A DNA stretch of 64,000 bases from Ryuthela nishihirai (lineage: Eukaryota > Arthropoda > Arachnida > Araneae > Heptathelidae), in contig JAWZYU010000034.1 in NCBI GenBank assembly GCA_038380435.1, forward strand, positions 35,712,901 through 35,776,900. Direction: 5' to 3'. Under the pieces are notes generated by a model. The model worked only from the letters and a program-made list of their open reading frames with translations, was not told where the DNA came from and searched no databases. Numbering within the stretch: position 1 is the first letter of the stretch; each line of letters begins with the position of its first letter. The translations under genes and the position numbers were made by a program. Of the stretch, positions 31,775 to 41,870 are shown one piece after another.

Positions 31775-32342
31775 CAAATCCTGAGTATTTAGAGCTGTTG
31801 ATTTAGTGCAACCCCAATCATGGACTTTTCCACAGATCCTATGCCACCTGTGGCATAGGATCTGTGGGGGAAAAAAATTTCTGTGGCGAGTTTTTTCTGA
31901 TCATTAGAAAAAGAGTACTGTGGCGAGTTTTTTTCTGATCTTTAAATTTAGTGCAACAACAGCCCACAGATTTTCTCCAGATCTCTTATAGTTATAGCAT
32001 GTTACTTTGTCCACGAAACAACTGAGAAATTCTTTTTTTTTTCTCTAAATCCTGTTTTCGTAAGACCTGTTAATTCAGTGCAACAAAAACCCAAAAATTC
32101 TTTTTCAACAAATCTAGAGTTCCTTATGGTATTGTTAATTTAATGTCGCAAGAACTCCGAAATTGCGTTTCATCAAATCCTGAATTTGCTATGACCTGTT
32201 AATTTAGTGAAAAAGGAACCGAAAAATACTTTTCACCAAATCTGGAGGGTTCTTTTTTAGCACAACAAAAACTCAGAGATGCTGTTTCGCCGAATCTTCA
32301 GTTCCTTATGGTCTGTAAATTTGGTGTATTAATAACCTAGTA
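31775..32342 (+). repeat. ~65-bp satellite, left of the LINE
   Basis: Diverged units built on AATTCTTTTTCACCAAATCC, TGAGTTTCTTATGACCTGTT, AATTTAGTGCAACAAGAACC. The final ~310 bases (32029-32342) are closely matched by 35211-35518 on the other side of the LINE, identifying them as neighbouring higher-order units of one array. Contains a ~40-bp duplication TGTGGCGAGTTTTTTCTGAT near 31882 and 31919. Confidence 0.88.
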
Positions 32343-33141
32343 TGATGTCCTCACACAAGAATTCCACCGTTATAATTTAGATATTCTCGGCTTGCAAGAG
32401 ACCAGATGGACAGATAAAGGTCAGATTCTTAAAAATAATCTTAAATTTTACTTTTCAGGGAGGGATGACAATAAGCATCACCAAGGCGTGGGTCTGCTTC
32501 TCAGCAGACACGCTAGTGATGCTCTTCTAGGATATGAGTGCATTAATGAAAGGTTTCTTACAGCAAAATTTCAGACAAGCATTAAAGACTTGAATGTTAT
32601 CTGCTGTTATGCCCCCACTGAGGATGCCGATGAGGAGGAGAAGGATAGATTTTATGAACAACTTCAGGATATTTTGAATTCTGTCAAGAAAGGAGATATT
32701 ACCCTTGCTCTTGGTGACTTCAATGCCAAAGTTGGTACTGACTCTGACCTTTGGGGAGGAGTAATAGGCCTTTTTGGTATTGGTAGCTGCAATGGCAATG
32801 GGCAACGTCTCCTACAGGTAAGTAAACTCAATGGATTCAGAATAACTAACACTTATTACAAACACCGCGACATACATAAGTACACATGGGTTTCACCTGA
32901 TGGGCTGCATAAGAATATGATTGATTACATATTAATTAACAGCAAATGGGCTAGTTCTGTTAGGAATACCAGGGCATATAGGGGAGCTGAAATTGGATCT
33001 GACCATTACCTTGTTAAAAGTGTCTTGCAACTTAAGTTTAAAAAGTGTTGTGCTAGGGTTAAAAAATTTACTTTTAATGCTGAAGCTCTGAAAGACCCAG
33101 TTATAGCCAAAGCTTACCATGATAGGTTACTTAGTCATTAG
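32341..33141 (+). pseudogene. LINE endonuclease domain, truncated, ends in an in-frame stop
   Basis: Reads from a truncated 5' edge through apurinic-type endonuclease motifs: LQETRW (catalytic Glu) at about 32392, CCYAPTEDADEEEKDRF at about 32602, GDFNAKVG (Asp and Asn) at about 32713, and GSDHYLV (catalytic Asp-His) at about 32995. The N-terminal strand with the metal-binding Asn is missing. The frame is stopped by TAG at 33139-33141 and continues in the same frame beyond it, so this is one substitution in a once continuous polyprotein. In a live element this domain nicks the target DNA. Confidence 0.9.
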
Positions 33142-34820
33142 GACAGTCATGGTATGCTTACTACTGAAGTTGAGAAAGATTGGGATCATTTTAAACAGGC
33201 TTTTTTGGACACTAACAGTACTCTTTTAGGAAAAAAGGAGCAGAGGAGGCAGAATTATCTGAGTGATAAGGCATTTGAGCTTATTTCGGAAAGAAAGAAC
33301 TGCAGGAATGCCCTTAATCAATACCCTACTAGTCCTGATAGGAATCATTACAGAGACCTTAATAAACTTGTAAAGGATCAGTTAGCTGCTGATAAGAATC
33401 TTTGGCTTGATGGTTTGGCTGACAAAGCCGAGGAAGCAGTTAGACAGCACAACAGCAGAGAGCTCTACCAGATAGTTAATGTTTTGTGTGGTAGAAAACG
33501 GACAGGCATACAAGGATTGAAGGATAAACAAGGTAAGGTTATAGAAGGGGAGGATTCTGTCATGGCTAGGTCTGCTGAGCATTTCAGTGATGTTCTAAAC
33601 AATGTAGTTGGTTCTGCTCCCATTGTTTGCAGTGATGATGGATGCATTGGTGGCTTTAATGTTGGCCCTATAACACAATCTGAAGTTCTTTTGGCTGTTT
33701 CTAAACTTAAACTTCATAAATCCCCAGGGGTAGATGAAATTACTACGGAAATGCTTAGAGCTGGAAATGTTTCGGTTACCACTTGGATGACTGAAATTCT
33801 GAATATCTTTTATGATAAAGGCATGGTTCCTAAGGATTTTACCAGAGCTATTTTTATCCCTATTTTCAAAAAAGGTGATCGCAGTTCTTGTGATAACTAT
33901 AGGGGTATCAGCCTACTCTCTGTTCCAGGTAAAGTTCTTTCCATGATTGTGCTTAATAGAATTAAGAATCTGGTTGACAGTCAATTGCGTGATGAGCAAT
34001 GTGGATTCAGAAGTGGTAGGGGATGTGTGGATCAGATATTTTCACTTAGGCAGATTCTTGAGAAATGTTTAGAGTTTCAGAAACCTTTGGTTGCTAGCTT
34101 TGTTGATTTCAAAAAGGCTTTCGACTCTGTTGATCGTCATAATTTGTGGTTGATTGTGAGATCATATGGTATACCAGACAAGTTAGTTAACATTATGAAA
34201 GCTCTCTATAATAACACTGAGTCGTGTGTGAGAGTTGGTAAGGCTTGTAGCAATTGGTTTAGCATTACTTCTGGCGTTCGACAAGGGTGCATTTTGTCTC
34301 CTTTTCTCTTTAGCTTGGTTATTGATTATGTTATGCGAAATTCACTTCAAGGGAAAGATTTTGGCCTTAAATGGGCTGGAGATACGAAAATTTCTGATTT
34401 AGATTATGCTGATGATTTAGCCCTTTTGGCAAATGATGTTGATGAGATGAACTCTTTCATTCGAGCTGTTGATGAGACTGGTAGTAGAGTAGGTTTGGTT
34501 ATAAACAGAGAGAAAACTAAAGTGATGAAAATTGGTCAGGCAGGCTGTGATTCAGTAAATCTGAATGGTTGCAGTCTTGAGCAGGTGTCACAGTTTAATT
34601 ACCTTGTTAGCTATGTAACTGATAATGGTAATGTGCGGAATGAGATTAACAGGCGAATAGGGATTGCTGCCGGGACTTTTAAGAATCTATGGATAGTGTG
34701 GAGAAATAGGCGTATACACCTAAAGACTAAAATTAGGCTGTATAATAGTTTGGTTCTTTCTAGGGTTAGTTATGGTAGTGAAACTTGTACACTTTGTAAA
34801 CATGATAACAGGAAACTAGT
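33142..34820 (+). pseudogene. LINE reverse transcriptase domain
   Basis: Continuous with the endonuclease frame. The linker (about 33142-33690) is followed by RT motifs in order: KSPGVDEITTEML, FIPIFKKGDRSSCDNYRGIS, EQCGFRSGRGCVDQIF, FVDFKKAFDSVDR (first catalytic Asp), SGVRQGCILSPFLFS and LDYADDLALL (YADD catalytic pair at about 34405). All catalytic residues are intact. The thumb region RLYNSLVLSRVSYGSETCTL follows. The frame is lost near 34820, where one base appears to be missing after ACTAGT; the old frame then runs into a stop at 34876-34878. Confidence 0.94.
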
Positions 34821-35174
34821 GCTTTTGATTCCAGATGCTTACGCAGTATCTTGGGCATTAGGTGGTTTAACTTTGTAACTAATGATGAGGTTAGGCAAAG
34901 GAGTCTGCAACCTCCTTTAAGCAGCATATTGTGCAGAGAGAGACTCCGTTGGTTTGGCCATGTTGCCCGTATGAATAATTATAGATTGGCGAATAGGGTT
35001 ATGAACAGTGTGCCTAAAGGCCTCAGAAAGAAGGGGAGACCTAGGATGCGGTGGGCAGACAATGTCAAACAGGACCTTGTTAGAATTGGTGTGCAGTGGC
35101 CAGATGCAGTAGATGTAGCTCAGGATAGACTTGCTTGGAGAACTAAATTGCACGGTCTGGTTGGACCTCCGTAG
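34821..35174 (+). pseudogene. LINE C-terminal region after a frameshift
   Basis: The +2-shifted frame continues the family sequence: CLRSILGIRW, then NDEVRQRSLQPPLSSIL, LRWFGHVARM and KKGRPRMRWADNVKQDL, ending AWRTKLHGLVGPP with TAG at 35172-35174. The LRWxGHVxRM and GRPxxRW strings are typical of the C-terminus of this LINE group. It cannot be translated with the RT domain as it stands. Confidence 0.88.
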
Positions 35175-35210
35175 CCCATGGCTGCTTGATGATGATGATG
35201 ATGATGATGA

Positions 35211-35577
35211 ATTCTTTTTCACCAAATGCTGAGTTTCTTTGATGTGTTAATTCAGTGCAACAAGAACCCAAAAATTCTTTTTCAACAAATCTAGAGTTCC
35301 TTATGGTTTTCTTAATTTAGTGTCGCAAGAACTCTGAAATTGCGTTTCATCAAATCCTGAATTTGCTATGACCTGTTAGTTTAGTGAAAAAGGAACCGAA
35401 AAATACTTTTCACTAAATCTGGAGGGTTCTTTTTTAGCACAACAAAAACAGAGATGCTGTTTCGCCGAATCTTCAGTTCCTTATGATCTGTAAATTTGGT
35501 GGATCAATAACCTAGTAATTCTTTTTCAACAAATCCTGAGTTTCTTTGATGTGATAATTCAGTGCAACAAAAAAAAA
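35211..35577 (+). repeat. ~65-bp satellite, right of the LINE
   Basis: 35211-35518 repeats 32029-32342 with few differences, then a further partial unit begins ATTCTTTTTCAACAAATCCT. Because this copy reads ACCTAGTAATTCTTTTTC without interruption, it shows what the LINE target looked like before insertion. Confidence 0.92.
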
Positions 35578-35697
35578 TACCCCCTCAAGCAGCTGCTTGC
35601 CACAGAGGTCTGACACGAGCTTTTCAGTTTATATGCTATAGTAGAAGGTCTGTGACGATGGCAGGACCTCATCAGAAAAACGACACATACATCCAGA
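35578..35697 (-). mobile_element. SINE-B, 5'-truncated, in the satellite
   Basis: Minus-strand 3' part from AATACCCCCTCAAGCAGCTG to CGACACATACATCCAG. The tRNA head is absent. Satellite sequence flanks it on both sides. Confidence 0.9.
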
Positions 35698-35870
35698 AAT
35701 TAGAAATTCGCATTCCATCAAATTCGGAGTTTCTCATGGTTTTGATAGTTTATTGCAACAAGGAACCAAAAATTATTTTTCCATCAAATTCAGAGTTTCT
35801 TATGGTTTTGTTAATTTAGTGCAAAAGGAACCCAGAAATTCTTTTTCACCAAAACCAAATTTTAATGACC
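35698..35870 (+). repeat. ~65-bp satellite, distal part
   Basis: Three units with CATCAAATTCGGAGTTTCTC, TTATGGTTTTGTTAATTTAG and TGCAAAAGGAACCCAGAAAT. The last unit breaks at TTTTAATGACCT, where the LINE 5' fragment begins. Confidence 0.85.
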
Positions 35871-36684
35871 TAGGCATAAACTGGAAGGAGAGCTGTGTAC
35901 CAATCCCTAGTGATGATGCACAGAACCGGCCAGGTCTAGCATCTAATGTCCGACCCCGCCTTCTCGTGGTGCAGGCCGTTAGTACCTTTCAAAAGAGATA
36001 TTCTCTTTTGGAAGGGAACGGAAGGGGAGGGCTGCCAGTTCAGTATGGCCTACTGATCTGGTCATCTATGGCCACTTTTTTCTTTTTTTTTCAAACCTGC
36101 TGAGGAGTGGTCAGTTTCATTAGGGTCCTGGTGCTGACCATTTATACCTACTAGACTGGACTTGTTTATGGATTTGAGCTTGATTATGGATCCTGGACAT
36201 GCTGCACTGGTGGGCCTCTGTTGAGGGAGAGTCTGCCGCTGTGTTTTCTGTTTGCTTCTGGGTTGCCAGCTCTAAGTGAACAGAGGCATGGGATACCTTA
36301 TATCAGCTGGTGGATAATCCTAATCAGAGGCCATCGCAGGTACCTGAACCTTACTTAGCTAGTTGGGCATCGTCAAGCCTAAACTGGAGTAATGTGTCTC
36401 AGTCAGGCCATATGGCTCTTGAAAAAGTCCCACTTGAAAAGATGGTGACTGAAGTTCCTACCAGCATCGGTGACTTCAGCATTTAGCGGAGGAGGAACGG
36501 GTCTTTGCCCCATGCCTGCGATCAGGGGGCTATTTGATATTGTTGGCCCTACCTATCTCAATAAACCTAGTTTCTTTAAAAATCCTACTAATCATTTTCT
36601 CTCTGCAGGAACGTGGAACGTGGGACATTATATAGAGATTATTCTCTTGATGTCCTCACGCAAGAATTCCAGTGGTGAAAGGCA
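35871..36684 (+). mobile_element. 5' end of the same kind of LINE, 3'-truncated
   Basis: About 700 bases of 5' untranslated-type sequence, then an endonuclease start at about 36608 (GTWNVGHY, the usual T/GTWNVR entry motif of LINE endonucleases), then TTGATGTCCTCACGCAAGAA and TTCCA, after which similarity stops. That last ~25 bp equals the first ~25 bp of the truncated copy at 32341. Loss of a 3' end is not a normal outcome of target-primed insertion. Family assignment of the upstream ~700 bp is inferred from position and needs a consensus to confirm. Confidence 0.65.
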
Positions 36685-37090
36685 CCTTTTTTCTAAACTA
36701 TGCAATCTTTTTAAATATAACTTATTATAAGGAAAAAATTTTTTAAAGAATTTGTCTATGCATAGTTTACATATATATATAATTTTTATAGTATTTTAGA
36801 CTTTTTTTACTTATACAATTATTTAATTACTATGCATATCATATCTTTGCAGTATTTTAATAAAATCCACTCGGCTGGATTTTAGAAAAGAATTTTTTCT
36901 TGCATTTTGGAAAAGAATCACTGAGAACAAGACACCACTTTACTTTGTTAAGTAATGCAAGCTCACTTCAGAATCTTATAAAACCCTCGAAGAAATTAGA
37001 TGCCGTTACATAAATAAACTTTAGAAATTAGCTCTCTCTATTTTTCACTACCGACGTAAGCTTCTTTTGCAATTTTTCAAAACCGTTTCC
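36685..37090. other. AT-rich interval, nothing recognised
   Basis: About 400 bases, AT-rich with an AT microsatellite near 36772. No frames of note. Confidence 0.4.
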
Positions 37091-37101
37091 CCCTGCTCTA
37101 C

Positions 37102-37936
37102 GGGGCGGGGATGGCTCAGTCGGTAGCGCGCCAGGCTCGTAATCTGTAGTTCCCAGGTTCGAGTCCCAGCTGGGTAAGCGTTGAGATTTATGTCCACAAA
37201 ATTCCCCTCCCTGCCCACGGTCAGTAGGAGACATCGATGGGCTTGGAAAGGCCGCCGTCCGTCGGATGGGACGTTAAGCCGTGGCACCGTGTGCGGGAGA
37301 GCCATACCCTGTGCACGTTAAAGAACACGCTGGATGGCCTTGACGGGAGGCTACCATCTGTCTCCCAACAGCTGTTCCAGTGGGTCCCCTCCCCCAACCT
37401 TCTCTGAGCCTTCGGGGTCCATGTGACCTGGCCATTTAGCCCATGGTGTGCAAAAAAGTGCCGCTCAGATGTAAAACAACCCAACGTTAAAGAACACGCT
37501 GGATGGTCTTGACGGGAGACTACCATCTGTCTCCCAACAGCTGTTCCAGTGGGTCCCCTCCCCCAACCTTCTCTGAGACTTCGGGGTCCATGTGACCTGG
37601 CCATTTAGCCCATGGTGTGCAAAAAAGTGCCGCTCAGATGTAAAACAACCCAACGTTAAAGAACACGCTGGATGGCTTTGACGGGAGGCTACCATCTGTC
37701 TCCCAACAGCTGTTCCAGTGGGTCCCCTCCCCAACCTTCTTTGAGCATTCGGGGTCCATGTGACCTGGCCATTTAGCCCATTGTGGGCAAAAAAAGTGCC
37801 CCCAGAGGTAGAACAAACCAACCCAACCCCTCCCCCAATCTTCTCTGAGCCTTCGGGGTCCATGTGACCTGGCCATTTAGCCCATTGTGGGCAAAAAAAA
37901 GTGCCGCTCAGAGGTAAAACAACCTAACAACAACAA
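37102..37936 (+). mobile_element. SINE-A with about three extra 3' modules, TSD-bounded
   Basis: One head and core followed by tandem tail modules beginning near 37315, 37485 and 37654, plus a partial tail repeat at 37826. The whole 835 bp is flanked by a perfect 11-bp duplication CCCTGCTCTAC (37091-37101 and 37937-37947). The last two partial tails carry CCCATTGTGGGCAAAA, so they duplicated from one another. Confidence 0.95.
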
Positions 37937-37947
37937 CCCTGCTCTAC

Positions 37948-38813
37948 ATCACTCTACAATTATCTTGTTTCCATATTTTTCTGTTCCTTTCCAACTCGTT
38001 TAAAATTTAATGAACAAGTTAAAAAAAAAAGACATCAACAGTTAGTGTTGAACCTACAACAACGAAAGAACAGAAAAAATACAAAAAAAAAAATTAAAAA
38101 TCTGAATTACTGAAACGAAAACTGGCAGCAGCAGATTGAAAAAGAAAAAAAAAAAACACCATCAAAACAAAACTGGCTAAAAGTAAAATTAAATCAATGC
38201 GCATTTCCATTTTTTATCAAAAATCATTTTTTAATAAAATTAATTTCATCTTGAAAGTTTAAAGTCTTGTTTCGAGAAGGCTCAGGCGTAGTTCCATCAT
38301 AAAAAAAATTAGAAGCATGCTCACTTAACGTACGTAAAAAAAAAACAAGAACTCGAACGCTTCAGACGCACTTTTTTCGCGAATCGAGTCAAAAATAAGA
38401 GATAAACTCATTTTGAAATATGCAAATAGGCTGGCAAGCACGGAAAATAAAATTAGACTGAAGAAAAGAGCGAAACGGCAAATTAGGTATCCGAAAATTC
38501 TTTGCCATTTTTTATCGATTTTGATATTACAAAAGTGATGTGTAGAATATAACGCCTGAAATTTGCTTCAATGCGAAAAGGAAAATTAAATTTGCTCGGA
38601 GTTTAGATGGTAATCTCTATATTGAAGCAAATAACTCAGGGGGAAAAAATCACATCAGCTCAGCTAACAGTGTAATGATCATTTTTTTTATGAGTTTGGT
38701 GAAAACCTGTTTCTCTGTATCGTCTGTTGAAGAAATATACCCCCCCCACCCAGTTTTACTTTGCCCCCCCCCCCTCCTCTTAATATCAAAAAGCGAAATA
38801 ATTAGGAAGTTAT
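37948..38813. other. A-rich interval, nothing recognised
   Basis: About 870 bases, strongly A-rich on the plus strand with several A8-A10 runs. Ends with C runs (CCCCCCCCACCCAG near 38742 and CCCCCCCCCCCCTCC near 38766) that could form a quadruplex on the other strand. No repeat family or gene recognised. Confidence 0.4.
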
Positions 38814-39575
38814 GTACAGTCGCTCAAAAAAGTATCCAAACACTATGATTGATTAAAGAATTCAGATAAAATATCTGGCAACGATTTCTTTTTTAGAAAT
38901 TAGTGATCTGGCAACCTTCGTGTCACGTGACACGAAGGTTGCCAGATCACTAATTTCTAAAAAGAGAAATCGCTGTCAGATATTTTTCTGAATACGTACG
39001 TGCGCGAAGGTTGCCAGATCACTAATTTCTGAAAAAAAATCGTTGCCAGATATTTTTCTGAATGCGTACGTGCGCAAAGGTTGCCAGATCACTAATTTCT
39101 GAAAAAAATCTTTGCCAGATATTTTTCTGAATGCGTACGTACACGAAGGTTGTCAGAGTACTAATTTCTGCAAAAAAATCGTTCCCAGATATTTTTCTGA
39201 ATGTGTACGTACACGAAGGTTGTCAGAGCACTAATTTCTGCAAAAAAAACCGTTGCCAGATATTTTTTTGAATACGTACGTAAACGAAGGTTGCCAAAGC
39301 ACTAATTTCTAAAAAAAAAAATCGTTGCCAGATATTTTTTCTGAATACATACGTACACGAAGGTTGCCAGAGCACTAATTTTTTTTAAAAAAATCTTTGC
39401 CAGAGCACTAATTTTTTTTAAAAAAATCTTTGCCAGATTTTTTTTTTTTTCTGAATACGTACGTAAACGAAGGTTGCCAGAGCACTAATTTCTAAAAAAA
39501 ATCGCTCCCAGATTTTTTTTTTAATTCTGTAATCAACCGTAGTGTTCGGATATATATTTTTTGAGCGACTATACA
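38814..39575. mobile_element. Tc1/mariner-type MITE with tandemised right half
   Basis: Left end TACAGTCGCTCAAAAAAGTA, an intact palindromic centre at CGTGTCACGTGACACGAAGG (about 38919), and right end TTTTTTGAGCGACTATA at about 39573. Between the centre and the right end the arm is repeated about eight times (see next entry). The outer ends still pair. Confidence 0.9.
38985..39510. repeat. ~62-bp tandem array derived from the MITE arm
   Basis: About eight units of GAAGGTTGCCAGATCACTAA, TTTCTGAAAAAAAATCGTTG, CCAGATATTTTTCTGAATAC, GTACGT. Each corresponds to one inner arm of the MITE plus a short linker (ATACGTACGTGCGCG) formed at the junction. Variants CAGAGCACTAATTTCT cluster at the right end. 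Confidence 0.93.
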
Positions 39576-39841
39576 AGCAACCTCCCTGTCTCCAGAAAAG
39601 GTCAATGTTCTAATATATTCTTTTTTTTTTATCAGCACAGCGTAAAAAAATAACAGGGTGCAACAGTGTACGAAAAAAATAATGGGATACACATTTGATA
39701 ACAAATCTACCTCAACAGTGAAACATTGTAAAGTAATTCACAGAGCACATTTTGCAAAGGAAATGTTTATTGCTCTTTAACTAGTCACAGAAATAACTTC
39801 ACGTTGTCGTCTGTATTTAGACATCGATTTTTTTTTTTTGT

Positions 39842-40887
39842 GTACAGTCGCTCAAAAAAGTATCCGAACACTATTTTTGATTACAGAATTCAGAAAAAAT
39901 ATCTGGCAACGATTTTTATTTAGAAATTAGTGATCTGGCAACCGTGTCACGTGATTACAGAATTCAGGAAAAATATCTGGAGCGTGTACAGCAACTGTAC
40001 ACGCTCCAGTTACCGTTCACAGCAAACAGGAGCGTGTGCAGTTACTGCACACGCTCCAGTTTGCTGTGAACGGTAACTGCACACGCTCAATATTTCCGTG
40101 AGTGAGCCCACACGATCTAGTATCAAAATAATATGACCACCTACAGTCGCTCAAAAAAGTATCCGAACACCATGGTTGATTACAGAATTCAGAAAAAATA
40201 TCTGGCAACGATTTTATTTACAAATTAATGATCTGGCAACCTTCGTGTCACGTGATTACAGAATTCAGGAAAAATATCTGGAGCGTGTACAGCAATTGTA
40301 CGCGCTCCAGTTACCGTTCACAACAAACTGGAGCGTGTGCAGTTAATGCACACGCTCCAGTTTGCTGTGAACGGTAACTGCACACGCTAAATATTTCCGT
40401 GAGTGAGCCCACACGTATCAAATAATATGACCACCTACAGTCGCTCAAAAAAGTATCCGAACACCATGGTTGATTACAGAATTCAGAAAAAATATCTGGC
40501 AACGATTTTATTTACAAATTAATGATCTGGCAACCTTCGTGTCACGTGATTACAGAATTCAGAAAAAATATCTGGAGCGTGTACAGCAACTGTACACGCT
40601 CCAGTTACCGTTCACAACAAACTGGAGCGTGTGCAGTTAATGCACACGCTCCAGTTTGCTGTGAATGGTAACTGCACACGCTCCAGTTTGCTGTGAATGG
40701 TAACTGCACACGCTCAATATTTCCGTGAGTGAGCCCACACGATCTAGTATCAAAATAATATGACCACCTACAGTCGCTCAAAAAAGTAGCGAACACCATG
40801 GTTGATTACAGAATTCAGAAAAAATATCTGGTAACGATTTTATTTAGAAATTAGTGATCTGGCAACCTTCGTCTCACGTGACACGAA
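39842..40887. mobile_element. Tandem ~300-bp MITE composites, about 3.5 units
   Basis: TACAGTCGCTCAAAAAAGTA starts units near 39842, 40142, 40436 and 40770. Each unit holds a left arm, the GAGCGTGT hairpin and the spacer CAATATTTCCGTGAGTGAGC..CAAAATAATATGACCACC. The spacer runs directly into the next unit's TACAG, so TA is shared at each junction. The third unit has an extra copy of CTCCAGTTTGCTGTGAATGG. The last unit is cut at the palindrome centre, where a SINE-A begins. Confidence 0.92.
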
Positions 40888-41137
40888 GCTGTTGGGAGAC
40901 AGATGGTAGCCTCCCGTCGAGGCCATCCAGCGTGTTCTTTAACGTGCACAGGGTATGGCTCTCCCGCACACAGTGCCACGGCATAACGCCCCATCCGACG
41001 GACGGCGGCATTTCCAAGCCCATCGGTGTCCTCTACTGATCGTGGACAGGGAGAGGAGTTTTGCGGAGATAAATCTCAACGCTGATCCAGCTGGGACTCG
41101 AACCTGGCGTGCTACCGACTGAGCCACCCCCGCCCCC
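40888..41137 (-). mobile_element. SINE-A, 3'-clipped, joined to a MITE
   Basis: Starts abruptly at GCTGTTGGGAGACAGATGG, immediately after the MITE string GTGACACGAA, and continues through core to a complete head CCACCCCCGCCCCC. On its other side (GTGGTAGGTGGTCATATTAT) is MITE spacer sequence in inverted orientation. Loss of the SINE 3' end therefore came after insertion, by rearrangement. Confidence 0.9.
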
Positions 41138-41238
41138 TGTGGTAGGTGGTCATATTATTCTGAAATGACTGTGTATTTTTATTTCTAGAAACAAAACTTC
41201 TAGAAGTAGTTAACGAGACTGGAAATACTCTCAGCTTG

Positions 41239-41623
41239 TAGGGGCGGGGTTGGCGCAGTCGGTAGCGCGCCAGGCTCGTAATCTGTAGTTCCCAGGTTCG
41301 AGTCCCAGCTGGGTCAGCGTTGAGATTTATCTCTGCAAAATTCCCCGCCTTGCCCACGGTCAGTAGGGGACAGCGATGGGCTTGGAAAGGCCGCCGTCCG
41401 TCGGATGGGACGTAAAGCCATGGCCCCGTGTACAGGAGAGCCATACCCTGTGCACGTTAAAGAACACGATGGATGTCCTTGACGGGAGGCTACCATCTGT
41501 CTCCCAACAGCTGTTCCAGTGTGTCCCCTCCCCCAACATTCTCTGAGCCTTCGGGGTCCATGTGACCTGGCCATTTAGACCATGGTGTGCAAAAAAAGTG
41601 CCGCTAAGAGGTAAAACAACCCA
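41239..41623 (+). mobile_element. SINE-A, full length, TSD-bounded
   Basis: Single-module copy flanked by a perfect 12-bp duplication ACTCTCAGCTTG (41227-41238 and 41624-41635). The A box has a substitution (TTGGCGCAGTCGG). Confidence 0.96.
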
Positions 41624-41870
41624 ACTCTCAGCTTGATTAAAGACCTTCATGGAAATAAAAGACAAACCTCCCAGAAGTTGCACGTGCAGACTGACTGAAC
41701 CCTCCACCTGTTCCTGGCTCATTTTTGAGGCCGTTCAAGGGATTTACTTGTTTCAGTTAGCAATGAAATTCTGACGAAATGTTGTCTTCGCCGTTTCGAA
41801 ATACTTCCCATGCAAAAAATCGCCTCCAGCTTCAGGTTGACAGGTGTCTGGGTCAATGGACCGAAAACAA

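Larger units (their letters stand above)
32341..35210 (+). mobile_element. RTE-like non-LTR retrotransposon, 5'-truncated
   Basis: A LINE carrying apurinic-type endonuclease, reverse transcriptase and a short C-terminal region, ending in a (GAT)n tail at 35187-35210 only about 13 bp after the last stop codon. A very short 3' UTR and a trinucleotide tail instead of poly-A fit the RTE group; placement needs a phylogeny. It starts inside the endonuclease (YDVLTQEF), so the WNVR start and the 5' UTR are absent. Broken by one in-frame stop and one frameshift, so it is dead. It inserted between ...ACCTAGTA and ATTCTTTTTC of the satellite, with at most 1 bp of duplication. Confidence 0.92.

Noticed and set aside
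32527..33120. Minus-strand frames inside the LINE
   Set aside because: Antisense shadows of the endonuclease coding sequence.
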